Of a stretch of 64,000 nucleotides of DNA, positions 6,354 through 15,021 are shown piece by piece (the stretch's first letter is position 1; the number at the start of each line of letters is the position of its first letter). Under the pieces are notes generated by a model. That model was given only the letters and a program-made list of their open reading frames with translations. It was not told the DNA's origin and did not search any database. Where the stretch lies: contig DAOUCA010000118.1 of NCBI GenBank assembly GCA_034432375.1, positions 10,248 through 74,247 on the forward strand, given 5' to 3'. A program made the translations under genes and the position numbers. Origin of the DNA: JAHBVH01 sp034432375. GTDB taxonomy: Bacteria > Chloroflexota > Anaerolineae > Caldilineales > Caldilineaceae.

Positions 6354-8033
6354 ATGTTTATGACTTGCTTAGGTGAACCCTCGCAGCCTCTTGCTTCCGT
6401 CATCGTACCTGTCTACAATGGCTCGGCTACGATCATCCGTTGTTTAGCTGCGCTAGCGGCGCAGACACTAACACCTAAAGCGTACGAGATCATTGTAGTC
6501 AATGATGGGTCGGTAGACGATACATCCGCCGTTGTCATCGCGTGGGCGCAGACCCACCCCGGGCTCTGCTGTAGGCTCGTTGAGCAAAAAAACCAGGGTC
6601 CGGCTGCTGCACGCAACCACGGTGCAGCCGAGGCGAAGAGTGATCTGTTGCTCTTTACGGACGCCGATTGTTCACCTTCCTCCGATTGGATCGAGATCAT
6701 GTGCGCGGCATTTGCCGATCCGAGTGTGATCGGTGCCAAAGGTGCGTACCTGACCAACCAGCAGGCGTTAGCGCCACGCTTTGTCCAGGCAGAGTATGAG
6801 GATCGCTATGATCGGATGCGTGGTCAGCCGCAGATCGATTTTATTGATACCTATTCGGCAGGCTATCGGCGCGATATCTTCATGGCAAATGGTGGCTTTG
6901 ATACGACCTTTACCACCGCTTCGGTGGAAGATCAAGAATTTAGCTTTCGCCTTGCGCAAAAGGGCTACCGGCTAATCTTTGTGCCGGAGGCGCGGGTCTA
7001 TCATCTCCATGATGCCGACCTACGTGAGTACGCACGGCGCAAATATTACATCGGCTATTGGAAAGCGTTGCTAGCACGTTGGCACCCTGAACGGCTTGTC
7101 CAAGATAGCCACACGCCACAAGTACTGAAGATCCAGATTTTGTTGCTAGGGGCGATGGTAGCGCTGCTACCCCTGGCACTGGCGGGCTTAATTTGGACGC
7201 CACTGCAAGGAGTCTGGCTTTTGATCGGCGGAGCACTGGGTGCCTTTGCACTTTCGGGGCTGCCATTTTTGCGCAAGCTTGCCCGCCAATCGCTCCCACT
7301 CGCCGGCTATGGCTTGTTGATGTTACTCGTGCGGGCGCTGGCATTGGGCAGTGGCTTTGTAATGGGCACCATTCGATTTGCCGATTACAATGCACAAGCA
7401 GAACCTGATCTGCGTCAACCGGTCGTTCCCGGCTGGAAACTCACCATTAAACGAACGATCGATATTGTAGGTGCGTTGGTGGGTTTGCTCATCTCCTGTC
7501 CCTTGATCATCATCGCGGCGATTGCGATCAAACTGGATTCACCTGGTCCTGTCTTCTATTCCAATACGCGTATTGGTGAACATGGTCATCCATTCCGCAT
7601 GGTCAAGCTGCGCAGCATGGTACAGGATGCGGAGGAGCGGTTGGAGGAGTTGATCGATCTTAATTCGTTGCCGGAGCCAGTTTATAAGTTGCGCCAGGAT
7701 CCGCGCATTACACGCGTGGGGCGCTGGCTGCGCAAGACAAGTTTGGATGAAACTCCCCAATTTTATCATGTGCTTATTGGTCAAATGAGCCTCGTTGGGC
7801 CACGGCCTGAAGAAGCCAAAGTCGTGGCACTCTACCAGGATTATCACCGGCGGCGATTGGCTGTCAAACCGGGCATGACCGGGCCGATGCAGGTAAGTGG
7901 CCGCGGCGATCTTTCACTGAGTGAACGTCTGGGGCTGGAGCTTGATTATATAGATCATTACAGTCTGCGACGGGATTTTCAAATTATTCTACGTACTTTG
8001 CCCGCCGTTTTCCGTGGAGATGGCGCGTACTAA
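6354..8033 (+). CDS. Fused GT2 glycosyltransferase / polyprenyl-phosphate sugar-1-P transferase
   Basis: The 559-residue protein joins two enzymes of polysaccharide assembly. Residues about 12-245 are a GT-A family 2 glycosyltransferase (ASVIVPVYNGSATI, NDGSVDD, DADCSP, and VEDQEFSFRL as the acidic motif). Residues about 260-350 hold two or three membrane helices. Residues about 362-556 are a bacterial sugar transferase of the WcaJ/PglC type (KRTIDIVGALVGLL, SPGPVFYSNTRIG, FRMVKLRSM, KTSLDETPQF, VGPRPEE, KPGMTGPMQVSGRG), which starts glycan synthesis on undecaprenyl phosphate. An AGAGGATAG ribosome site precedes the ATG. Having initiator and extender on one chain is less common. The neighbouring envelope genes support an exopolysaccharide or glycan role. 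Confidence 0.92.
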   Translation: MFMTCLGEPSQPLASVIVPVYNGSATIIRCLAALAAQTLTPKAYEIIVVNDGSVDDTSAVVIAWAQTHPGLCCRLVEQKNQGPAAARNHGAAEAKSDLLLFTDADCSPSSDWIEIMCAAFADPSVIGAKGAYLTNQQALAPRFVQAEYEDRYDRMRGQPQIDFIDTYSAGYRRDIFMANGGFDTTFTTASVEDQEFSFRLAQKGYRLIFVPEARVYHLHDADLREYARRKYYIGYWKALLARWHPERLVQDSHTPQVLKIQILLLGAMVALLPLALAGLIWTPLQGVWLLIGGALGAFALSGLPFLRKLARQSLPLAGYGLLMLLVRALALGSGFVMGTIRFADYNAQAEPDLRQPVVPGWKLTIKRTIDIVGALVGLLISCPLIIIAAIAIKLDSPGPVFYSNTRIGEHGHPFRMVKLRSMVQDAEERLEELIDLNSLPEPVYKLRQDPRITRVGRWLRKTSLDETPQFYHVLIGQMSLVGPRPEEAKVVALYQDYHRRRLAVKPGMTGPMQVSGRGDLSLSERLGLELDYIDHYSLRRDFQIILRTLPAVFRGDGAY

Positions 8034-8134
8034 ACCCGAGTTATACCACACGGGATCATAAAGTAGCATTTTTCAAGCGGAAATGATTACTTTTTGTATT
8101 GCCGCGGAGTATACTATGTTGGAGAAATTGCTAC

Positions 8135-9190
8135 ATGAAACCTATTCTTGCTACCTGCCGCCGCTTTATGCGTTTCACCATCGTTGCCTTGGCAGTGCTA
8201 CTTTTTTTGTCGGTCATGACCATTTGGGCTGCGCCATTACCTTCTCCGCAAAACCAAACTGTGCCAGCCCCCACATTGACTAGCCCTAGCACGGCTGTGC
8301 CAACGGCAACCTCTGTCCCTGACAACAACGACAATAATAATAACAACAACGACAACGATAATAATAATAACAACGATAATAATAATAACAACGACAATAA
8401 TAATAACAACGACAATAATAATAATAACGATAATAACAATCCGCCGCCGCCCACGGCTACCGCTATTCCCGACGCATTATCGGCAACGGTCACAGTGGTG
8501 CGGCTCAATGTACGTCAAGGGCCAGGGACAACCTTTGATGTCATTGGTGTCGTGGTCAGCGGTCAGCAGTTGCAGGTGTTGGCTCGCAATGAGGCCAATG
8601 ACTGGTGGCAGATCTGCTGCTTAGCGGATGGCACAAGTAGTGGATGGGTCGCTTCGCAATTTCTACAGCCCAATTTTGATTTTGGTCAGGCAAGCACATT
8701 GATTCCCTTGGCCAGTGATCTGCCAACGCCGCCGGAACCGACGCCAATTCCGACAGCGGATCCCAATGCCTTCGCCGCCACAACCGATCTGCTCAATTTT
8801 CAGATCCAACAAGATCCACTCTACACCTGGCAAGGTCAGGAAGTGACATTGATCTATCAGATCGCCAATACCACAATTAGTGACACTACCAATCTAGAGC
8901 TACGCAACGAATTGCCGCCGCAGTTGCACTTTGTGGCCATTGAAGAGACGAGTGGTGGCACAGCATTGACAGAAACAACGGAGTTGAGCAATACCATCTT
9001 CTCGATTACATGGCCATTGCTCGCCGCCGGGGATGAGCTCACCGCTAGCGTGCGTTTGCAAGTGGCCGAAGAGCTACCAGACGGCGGTGTCATCGATAAT
9101 TTGGCTGTTATTGTGGCGGATAATGTGGCTGCCATCACGAGTGGCATTACGATTGGAATGCCACCCACGACCCTACCTGAGTTTCGCTAG
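8135..9190 (+). CDS. Secreted bacterial SH3 protein with Asn/Asp repeat
   Basis: The 351-residue protein has an N-terminal signal/anchor (about residues 12-33), a Thr/Pro linker, a run of about 40 residues made only of Asn and Asp, then a bacterial SH3 domain at about 115-190 (VTVVRLNVRQGPGTTFDVIG, GWVASQFL). A Pro/Thr linker and a DUF11-like/CARDB-like beta domain (about 225-340) follow. Bacterial SH3 domains usually bind cell-wall or surface ligands. The ORF opens at TTG 8099; ATG 8135 is preferred because it precedes the hydrophobic segment and follows GGAG. The DNA of the Asn/Asp region is an 18-bp tandem repeat, so its length may vary between strains. It lies between glycan genes on the same strand. 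Confidence 0.82.
   Translation: MKPILATCRRFMRFTIVALAVLLFLSVMTIWAAPLPSPQNQTVPAPTLTSPSTAVPTATSVPDNNDNNNNNNDNDNNNNNDNNNNNDNNNNNDNNNNNDNNNPPPPTATAIPDALSATVTVVRLNVRQGPGTTFDVIGVVVSGQQLQVLARNEANDWWQICCLADGTSSGWVASQFLQPNFDFGQASTLIPLASDLPTPPEPTPIPTADPNAFAATTDLLNFQIQQDPLYTWQGQEVTLIYQIANTTISDTTNLELRNELPPQLHFVAIEETSGGTALTETTELSNTIFSITWPLLAAGDELTASVRLQVAEELPDGGVIDNLAVIVADNVAAITSGITIGMPPTTLPEFR
8357..8440. repeat. 18-bp coding tandem repeat (DNNNNN units)
   Basis: About 4.7 head-to-tail copies of GATAATAATAATAACAAC or close variants encode (Asp-Asn5)n inside the SH3 protein. Changes in copy number would keep the reading frame. The preceding 8320-8356 has shorter imperfect GACAAC/AATAAT runs of the same kind. 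Confidence 0.9.
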
Positions 9191-9210
9191 TTACTCTGAT
9201 CGGTCTCTGT

Positions 9211-10893
9211 ATGTCTGGCTCAGCCATACCCGTTTTTCAACAAATAGATCAACGTCAAATCCTGTGGCCCCATCGTCTGATGATAGCGGGTGTCACAGGA
9301 TTTGCGTTTCTTCTCTATTATTTCACTGCCGCACCTGGCCTCACCTGGGCGCATTTTGGGGCTGACGGCGGGGAACTCCTGGCTGCCGCCGTTACAAATG
9401 GTGTCCCTCACCCACCGGGATATCCGCTCTATATGCTACTGTTGCGCGGTTGGTTGTGGCTAAGCGGTCTAACCTTCCCTGGGGCGGACTTGGCCTGGCG
9501 AGGGAATCTGTTTAGTGTAGTCTGTGCCGCGCTAAGCGTTGGTGTTACTGTGAGTGTGGCTGCTTATCTGTTCCATGCAGCCAAGCATCCTTGGCTTTGG
9601 GCTAATCTCACGGCACTTGCCTGGAGTGTCGCTCCTTTGCCGTGGAGCCAAGCATTGATCACCGAAGTCTATGCGCTCCACATGTTGCTGGTGACGTTAT
9701 TGGGGTGGGCGCTCTTTGTCAAACGCGAACATCCTTATTGGCTGGTTGGCGTGATCGCCTTGGGCGTTGCCCATCATCTCACCTTTATTCTGCTCATGCC
9801 TGCTGTACTCTACTATTGCTGGTTTGTGCGAGCTCCTACCCAAACAGCGCGCTGGTCTTATGTAGGGTGGATGACACTAGGTGGTCTGCTGGGCTTACTT
9901 TTTTATGTGCGAACGCCCTTGGCCGCCGGTAGCGGGCTGCTACCCCCACCAGTAAATTGGGGGTATGCAGACAACTGGTCTGGCTTTTGGTGGTTGGTCA
10001 GTGGTGCAGCCTATCGGAGTTATCTGTTTGGTGCTCCATCCTCAACACTGCTCGTCCGAGTGGCAGCTTGGGCCAGTACACTGACAAATCAGTTGACCCC
10101 CGTCGGCCTGGCCGTGATGCTCGTGGGCTTATCCCACTGGGATCGACAACAGTCCCACCTGCGCAATTTTAGCTTGCTCTGGCTAACGCCGATCAGTGTC
10201 TATGCAATTAATTACTATACGCGTGACAGTGAAATCTATCTGCTGCCGGTCATCTGGTTGGCAATGCTCTGGTTTGGCGTGGGGCTTGTCACCGCGGCTG
10301 ATTGGCTTACCGATGAGTGGCCACGTCTGCAACGGCGTCTGCACAAAACTCCCAAGACCTCCAACATCAAAGTAACCAACATCAAGGTAACCAATGCCAA
10401 AGCAACCAACGCCAAAGCAACCAACGTCGAAAACGGTGCACAGGCAACGCAAATCGGTCTGGGGTTGGCGTTGCTAACGCTGGTGGGACTGCTGGCGTTG
10501 ACCGGTTGGCGATGGTCTACCATTTCAGCCCGTACAGACTTACGCGCGCAAACCTTTCTGCATGAAACGATCGCCACAATAAAGCCGCATAGCATCATCA
10601 TTAGCAGTGGCGATGCGGAGACCTTCGCACTTTGGTATGGGGCATGGGCTAGTGGTGAACTGCTAGAACAATATCCCGATACCGTGTTGATCAACTATGC
10701 GCTCTACCAATTCCCCTGGTATCAACGGTTGGTTGCTGCACGGTATCCCAATGTGGTCGGCACAAGCAGTAGTGTCGAAGAGATTATGGCCAGGAACGCT
10801 GACCGGCCGATCTTTTTCAGCGAACATTTTTCCTTCTGGCCCGCCGAGCAGATGGAAGCAGCCGGCCCGATTTGGCGTTATATAGCGCCGTAA
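9211..10893 (+). CDS. DUF2723 family polytopic membrane protein
   Basis: The 560-residue integral membrane protein has about ten predicted hydrophobic helices. The N-terminal signature FGADGGELLAAAVTNGVPH followed by PPGYPLY matches DUF2723, a family with a GT-C glycosyltransferase-like fold related to protein O-mannosyltransferases. Its acidic loop (ADGGE) is where GT-C enzymes keep a catalytic Asp. A likely role is transfer of a lipid-linked sugar outside the membrane, consistent with the adjacent GT2/sugar transferase fusion. A loop at about 385-410 contains a five-residue tandem repeat (NIKVT/NAKAT), coded by a 15-bp DNA repeat. The start at 9211 lacks a clear ribosome site, and the spacing of 20 bp from the upstream stop suggests cotranscription. 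Confidence 0.85.
   Translation: MSGSAIPVFQQIDQRQILWPHRLMIAGVTGFAFLLYYFTAAPGLTWAHFGADGGELLAAAVTNGVPHPPGYPLYMLLLRGWLWLSGLTFPGADLAWRGNLFSVVCAALSVGVTVSVAAYLFHAAKHPWLWANLTALAWSVAPLPWSQALITEVYALHMLLVTLLGWALFVKREHPYWLVGVIALGVAHHLTFILLMPAVLYYCWFVRAPTQTARWSYVGWMTLGGLLGLLFYVRTPLAAGSGLLPPPVNWGYADNWSGFWWLVSGAAYRSYLFGAPSSTLLVRVAAWASTLTNQLTPVGLAVMLVGLSHWDRQQSHLRNFSLLWLTPISVYAINYYTRDSEIYLLPVIWLAMLWFGVGLVTAADWLTDEWPRLQRRLHKTPKTSNIKVTNIKVTNAKATNAKATNVENGAQATQIGLGLALLTLVGLLALTGWRWSTISARTDLRAQTFLHETIATIKPHSIIISSGDAETFALWYGAWASGELLEQYPDTVLINYALYQFPWYQRLVAARYPNVVGTSSSVEEIMARNADRPIFFSEHFSFWPAEQMEAAGPIWRYIAP
10363..10422. repeat. 15-bp coding tandem repeat, four copies
   Basis: Units AACATCAAAGTAACC, AACATCAAGGTAACC, AATGCCAAAGCAACC and AACGCCAAAGCAACC follow each other without gaps. 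They code for NIKVT/NAKAT pentapeptides in a cytoplasmic or extracytoplasmic loop of the DUF2723 protein. Confidence 0.9.
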
Positions 10894-10991
10894 AATTGTG
10901 TTCGATCATCTGTGAAAAGTGTGTTTCATGCCGTGCTCCAATCTCTGGTATGATACTGAGCCACGCCATGGTTTAATACCTATCTGTCTCT

Positions 10992-12506
10992 ATGAAATTT
11001 ATGGCTTGCTTGAATTATTCTCGTTCTTCCTGGCAGTGGTGGTTATTGCTCTTTCTCTTATCTATGCTGTTGCTGATGCCAACTGCACAGCATGTGCAAG
11101 CGGCAGCACCGGTGGATCTGCCCTTACCAGATCCGGCTGTCGTTGATCCGGCTGTCGTTGATCCGGCGGTGGCTGATCCGGACCTTGCCCGCCAATTGAT
11201 GTCCCTCGAACCATTGCTCCCTTCGCTCTATCTGGGTACGCAACTCTTCCCCACATTACCGAAACTTATCGGGCTCTATGCACCACAACACTATCTGTTG
11301 GTAGTGCAGAATAGTGATGAGCTGCGCGCGACTGGTGGCTTTATCTCGGCATTGGGGGTCTTGACCCTTGACCACGGAACGCTGGCAAATCTTGAATTTG
11401 TCGATAGCTATCGCCTCTACCGTGCCGATCAGAGCTATCCGCCCGCACCCGCGCCCATGGCTAAGTGGATGGGGATCTCCTATCTGCTCTTTCGCGATGC
11501 CAATTGGTCGCCGGACTTACCAACTACAGCCGCAATGTTGCGCGCGATCTATCGGCAAGAGACCGGCACAACGATCGACGGCATTATTACCGTCGATTTG
11601 CATGCGCTGGAAGTGGTGGTCGGGGCATTGGCACCGTTGCAAATGCCCAATGTGCCGGAACCACTCACCGGTGCCAATGTCTTAGCTCAAGTCAAAGCGA
11701 TGTGGGCACAGCCGGAGGCAGGTGAGACGATTAACGATGTTGGTTTGGGGCAGTGGTGGGGACAGCGCAAGAATTTTATTCCGGCGTTGGCCGGTGCGGT
11801 TATGGGGAAATTGCGCAGTGGTGGCGTCGATTATGTGGCAGTGGCGCAGGCCATCGAACGCACACTAAATGAACGTTCGATCCAGATCTGGCTGGCAGAC
11901 AAAGAGGCCGCGGCGCAGCTGGCTGCATTGGGCTGGGATGGCAGCTTAAAAGTCCAACGGGGTGCTGACTACCTGGGGCTGATTGACACCAATATGGGGT
12001 ACAACAAAGCCAATGCTGTCATTCAGCGATCGGTTGCCTATACGGTTACCTGGCCGGTTGATAGTACGATGCCGGCTACAGCGACCGTCACCATCGACTA
12101 CCGCCACCCGTTGACTGTCACTGACACCGCTTGTGATTTGACGCCACGCTATGGCAATGATTACCAAGATTTGGTAGAGCGCTGTTTCTTTAACTATGTA
12201 CGTCTCTATGTGCCTGGGGGCAGCACGTTACTTGACGCCAAGGGGTTTCAAGCCGATTCGGTGCACAGCAGCCGTGGCGAAGCAGGGGCACAAGTCTTTG
12301 CCGGCTACTTTGTGTTAGCGCCAGGCGAAAGCATTCAAGTGCGCTTTCGTTACCAACTGCCGGCTTCTCTAACGCCTGCTACCTACCATCTTTTGGTGCA
12401 ACGGCAGGCTGGATCTGGCCTCTTGCCCTTGCGGTTGACCATTGGTGATGAGCAAAAGATCACCACACTCCGCACCAATACCTTGCTCTGGCCACCACTG
12501 CAATAA
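10992..12506 (+). CDS. Secreted DUF4012 domain protein
   Basis: The 504-residue protein has an N-terminal signal anchor (about residues 15-38) and then a short DPAVV repeat (three copies from an exact 15-bp DNA repeat at 11130-11174). A DUF4012 domain spans about 75-500, with the signature HYLLVVQNSDELRATGG then FISALGVLTLDHG. DUF4012 proteins have no established biochemical role but are common beside exopolysaccharide or envelope gene clusters in Chloroflexota and Actinobacteria, which fits here. It is the last gene of the plus-strand envelope block and ends at a hairpin shared with the convergent sirtuin gene. The start has only a weak ribosome site. Confidence 0.85.
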   Translation: MKFMACLNYSRSSWQWWLLLFLLSMLLLMPTAQHVQAAAPVDLPLPDPAVVDPAVVDPAVADPDLARQLMSLEPLLPSLYLGTQLFPTLPKLIGLYAPQHYLLVVQNSDELRATGGFISALGVLTLDHGTLANLEFVDSYRLYRADQSYPPAPAPMAKWMGISYLLFRDANWSPDLPTTAAMLRAIYRQETGTTIDGIITVDLHALEVVVGALAPLQMPNVPEPLTGANVLAQVKAMWAQPEAGETINDVGLGQWWGQRKNFIPALAGAVMGKLRSGGVDYVAVAQAIERTLNERSIQIWLADKEAAAQLAALGWDGSLKVQRGADYLGLIDTNMGYNKANAVIQRSVAYTVTWPVDSTMPATATVTIDYRHPLTVTDTACDLTPRYGNDYQDLVERCFFNYVRLYVPGGSTLLDAKGFQADSVHSSRGEAGAQVFAGYFVLAPGESIQVRFRYQLPASLTPATYHLLVQRQAGSGLLPLRLTIGDEQKITTLRTNTLLWPPLQ

Positions 12507-12511
12507 ATCCA

Positions 12512-12543
12512 CCCGCCTTTCCCTGCCATCAGAGAAGGGCGGG
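12512..12543. terminator. Bidirectional terminator between DUF4012 and sirtuin genes
   Basis: CCCGCCTTT pairs with AAGGGCGGG (one G-U pair) around a 14-nt loop, only 6 bp after the DUF4012 stop and 40 bp from the convergent sirtuin stop. No long T tract is visible, so strength is uncertain. Confidence 0.5.
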
Positions 12544-12582
12544 GAGCACTGCGGTTCAGTGAAAGAGATTTTGTCGTTCACG

Positions 12583-13338
12583 TCAACTGGGCATCGACTT
12601 TTTGCAACGATAAGCCTCCAGGATCTGTGGCAAAAGGAGCGCACTCCTGCCTTGCAAAAAAAGATCAGCGATCTCGGATATAGGAGTGCACTCAGGGTTG
12701 ATATCGATGACAACGGCACCATGTTGCTTGGCCACGAGCGGTAGTTGCGCTGCCGGGTAGACGACCCCACTCGTCCCGGCCACGAGGATCACGTCACAGT
12801 GTTCGGCGGCGCGCCAGGCTGCGTCAAGTACACGTCCCGGCAAATTTTCACCAAACCAGACAACGTCGGGGCGCACCCATGCCCCGCAGTTGGCACAGCG
12901 CGGTGGTTCAGCTTGGTCCCGCTCATGGAGTTGCAAAGGGTGCTCAAGCGCGCACAAATTGCAGCGAAAACGGGTGATACGGCCATGAATGTGCAACACT
13001 TGGTGGCTGCCGGCGCGCTCGTGGAGATTATCGACATTTTGGGTGACCAAAGTGAAGCGTGTAGCCTCTGCTTCCAGTGACGCCAATGCTTGGTGGCCTG
13101 CATTGGGCATCGCCTGCTCAACAGTAGTCAAGCGCTCCATATACCAACGCCAAACCAAGCCGGGATCTCTGGCAAAGCCATCTTGCGACGCCAACGCAGC
13201 TGGATCAAAGTTGGACCAGAGGCCGGTCTGTGCATCGCGAAAAGTAGCGACGCCTGATTCGGCACTGACACCAGCACCAGTTAAGCAAAAAATCGACTTG
13301 GCTTCTGCAATGAGTTTGGCCGCTGCAAGCAGTTGCAT
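12583..13338 (-). CDS. cobB: Sirtuin-type NAD-dependent protein deacylase
   Basis: The 251-residue protein is a class III sirtuin, which removes acyl groups from protein lysines using NAD+. It shows the NAD-binding GAGVSAESGVATFR, the TQNVDNLHERAG segment, the catalytic His in VLHIHGRI, and a zinc ribbon made by CNLC and CANC (about 25 residues apart). VWFGENLP and VAGTSGVVYPAA complete the Rossmann fold. Length is normal for bacterial CobB/SIR2. AAGGA stands 7 nt before the ATG. It is the last of several minus-strand single genes (VOC, MOSC, sirtuin) and converges on the DUF4012 gene. Substrates cannot be inferred. Confidence 0.93.
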   Translation of the reverse strand: MQLLAAAKLIAEAKSIFCLTGAGVSAESGVATFRDAQTGLWSNFDPAALASQDGFARDPGLVWRWYMERLTTVEQAMPNAGHQALASLEAEATRFTLVTQNVDNLHERAGSHQVLHIHGRITRFRCNLCALEHPLQLHERDQAEPPRCANCGAWVRPDVVWFGENLPGRVLDAAWRAAEHCDVILVAGTSGVVYPAAQLPLVAKQHGAVVIDINPECTPISEIADLFLQGRSALLLPQILEAYRCKKSMPS

Positions 13339-13411
13339 GGAAATTCCTTGAGCACGGATGCCTAGTTTTGATAGGGCGAGCGGTTGAAGAGGTTATCTAC
13401 TTAGCCAACTG

Positions 13412-13969
13412 CTAGCTCGGGAGATTGGGACGAGGCAGTGGGGCATTACTCATCGACCGATCAAGCAGTTGTGTCGTTGTCAAATGTGCCACACCGCGCC
13501 GTAATGTGCCATCGCTCAGCACTTGTGTACGCAAGCCGCCCCGTCCTTTGAGGAAAATGAGCGCACCGGTTGCCACGGCTACATCCATCCATCGGCATGG
13601 CGCACAATGTTTGGTTCCATAAAAGCGTACCCCATCAATCGCAAATTCCTGACCGATGAGCTGATTGAGCGGCACCCCCTCGATCACAATATTACGCCGT
13701 AGCGCAGCCGGGGAGTGTCCCTCTAAATCGATAACTTTCTGGAGATCCTGCCACACTTCCCAAGCGATAAAGGTAATATGACCATCAAAATCCGGCCCGC
13801 GCCCATAGAAGCGATCCCCAACAATCCCTTGGCCAGCGTGTACCTCGACTACCGCAGGCTCAAGCGTAGGGTGGTCGCCTGGTGTATCATAGGTGTGGGT
13901 AAAATAATTGTGTCCTGGCGAGATATAGAGATGGTGGATGATGATGGGATAGCTGTAGGTCATAACCAT
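13412..13969 (-). CDS. MOSC-domain protein
   Basis: The 185-residue protein matches the MOSC domain (C-terminal domain of molybdenum-cofactor sulfurases, also found alone). Features are GIVGDRFYG near residue 50, RRNIVIEGVPLNQLIGQEF, the conserved Cys region KHCAPCRWMD, and GRGGLRTQVLSDGTLRRG near the end. Stand-alone MOSC proteins are thought to bind or transfer sulfur or molybdenum cofactor to target enzymes; no client is nearby. The N-terminal extension of about 30 residues rich in His and Tyr is unusual. The start is uncertain (ATG 13969 or 13963), as no good ribosome site is visible. Confidence 0.85.
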   Translation of the reverse strand: MVMTYSYPIIIHHLYISPGHNYFTHTYDTPGDHPTLEPAVVEVHAGQGIVGDRFYGRGPDFDGHITFIAWEVWQDLQKVIDLEGHSPAALRRNIVIEGVPLNQLIGQEFAIDGVRFYGTKHCAPCRWMDVAVATGALIFLKGRGGLRTQVLSDGTLRRGVAHLTTTQLLDRSMSNAPLPRPNLPS

Positions 13970-14050
13970 GTGAAAGAGTCGAGGTGTCGGGAACAGATAA
14001 GTCTATGTAGTGTGTTCATTCTACGCCTCAGTTCCTCACGCCACCAAGGT

Positions 14051-14416
14051 CTATTTTTCTTCAACGAGCTCGAGTACATTACCGTCGGGGTCAAAGAAAA
14101 AGCAGATACGCACGTCCTTGAAATCGCGCGGTTCTGTCCGAATGCGTATACCCTTTGCGACCAATTCAGCATAGGCGTCATCGACACTGGTGACGTGTAA
14201 CGCAAGATGATCAAGGCCACCAGCAGGAGTATTAGGGGCTGGTGCTTTTGCGCTGCCGATCAATTCGATTGTCGTGTTGCCAATATTGATAAAAATAATG
14301 TCGACATCATCCCAGCGTTTGGTAATCGGAAAGCCAAGCGTTTCAGTGTAAAACGTAGTCATGGCCTCCATGTTTTGCGTACGGACACCAATGTGATGGG
14401 TTGCTTTGAGTTGCAT
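14051..14416 (-). CDS. VOC (glyoxalase/dioxygenase) family protein
   Basis: The 121-residue single-domain protein has the two beta-alpha-beta-beta-beta modules of the vicinal oxygen chelate superfamily. Candidate metal ligands are His in THHIGVRT (start of module 1), Glu in TTIELIG, His in LDHLALHV (start of module 2) and Glu in VLELVEEK (end). This His-Glu-His-Glu pattern fits a lactoylglutathione lyase-like or methylmalonyl-CoA epimerase-like metalloenzyme, but substrate cannot be assigned. AGAGGAA lies before the ATG. A MITE-like palindromic repeat separates it from the anti-sigma gene. Confidence 0.87.
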   Translation of the reverse strand: MQLKATHHIGVRTQNMEAMTTFYTETLGFPITKRWDDVDIIFINIGNTTIELIGSAKAPAPNTPAGGLDHLALHVTSVDDAYAELVAKGIRIRTEPRDFKDVRICFFFDPDGNVLELVEEK

Positions 14417-14444
14417 GGGGTTCCTCTTCTGTCGGATCGATCTA

Positions 14445-14530
14445 ATAGACGAATCATTTAAAAGTCATCCATAGTAGCGTTACTTGTACCCGAGAGAGGC
14501 TGTATGACTTTTAAGGATTATTATCTATAA
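14445..14530. repeat. Dispersed 86-bp element, copy A
   Basis: This copy matches 48772-48857 over its whole length at roughly 80 percent by eye. The ends are imperfect inverted repeats (ATAGAcgAATcATttAAAAGTCAT and its approximate complement). A conserved middle contains GTTACTTGTACCCGAGAGA. It lies between the VOC start and the anti-sigma stop, overlapping the last codons or stop of the latter, and may act as its terminator. Confidence 0.8.
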
Positions 14531-15009
14531 GCTGCTGTCTTGCGGCCTATGCGCCGGCCATATAGCGCAACACCCAGCGTAATAACTGCCATTAGTACTG
14601 TAATGATCAGAAAATTGTACCAATGATGTTCATTTGATACAGTTGGCCGGATCCCCAAGGTGCGCTGGGCGCGATGTTGCTTGTGGGTTTCGGTTAGTGC
14701 TTTGTTGAGTGTACTACGGAAATCTGGGGTTGGGTGCGCTTCCGGCACGGCATCGGCCATCGCTTCCGCCAAATCTGTGAGTGGCGTCAGTGTCGGTGCA
14801 ACAATCGCTATCTTGGCGTGACGATCGGTTGCCGACTGAACAACAACGAGCGGCGAAGTAGTTGGCTTGATATTGTCAGATTGCGCTGCCAGTTGATGAA
14901 AATGACCGTCGAGCAGATCGATAGCTGAAACCTGGTGACCATTGCCAAAATCGACTTGTTCAATCGGGGGAGTGCGCTCAAACCATTCTATGCGCCAAAG
15001 TCGAATCAT
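14521..15009 (-). CDS. Putative membrane anti-sigma factor
   Basis: The 162-residue protein has one membrane helix near the C-terminus (about 132-152, FLIITVLMAVITLGVALYG) and a cytoplasmic-side N-terminal part. A PTPDFRSTLNKALTETH segment resembles the short helix preceding the membrane span in many actinobacterial and Chloroflexota anti-sigma proteins. There is no HxxxCxxC zinc motif. It starts 12 bp after the ECF sigma factor gene on the same strand, the standard sigma/anti-sigma order. No homology is recognised with certainty, so the call rests mainly on topology and position. Confidence 0.55.
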   Translation of the reverse strand: MIRLWRIEWFERTPPIEQVDFGNGHQVSAIDLLDGHFHQLAAQSDNIKPTTSPLVVVQSATDRHAKIAIVAPTLTPLTDLAEAMADAVPEAHPTPDFRSTLNKALTETHKQHRAQRTLGIRPTVSNEHHWYNFLIITVLMAVITLGVALYGRRIGRKTAAYR

Positions 15010-15021
15010 AACTGTTTATTC

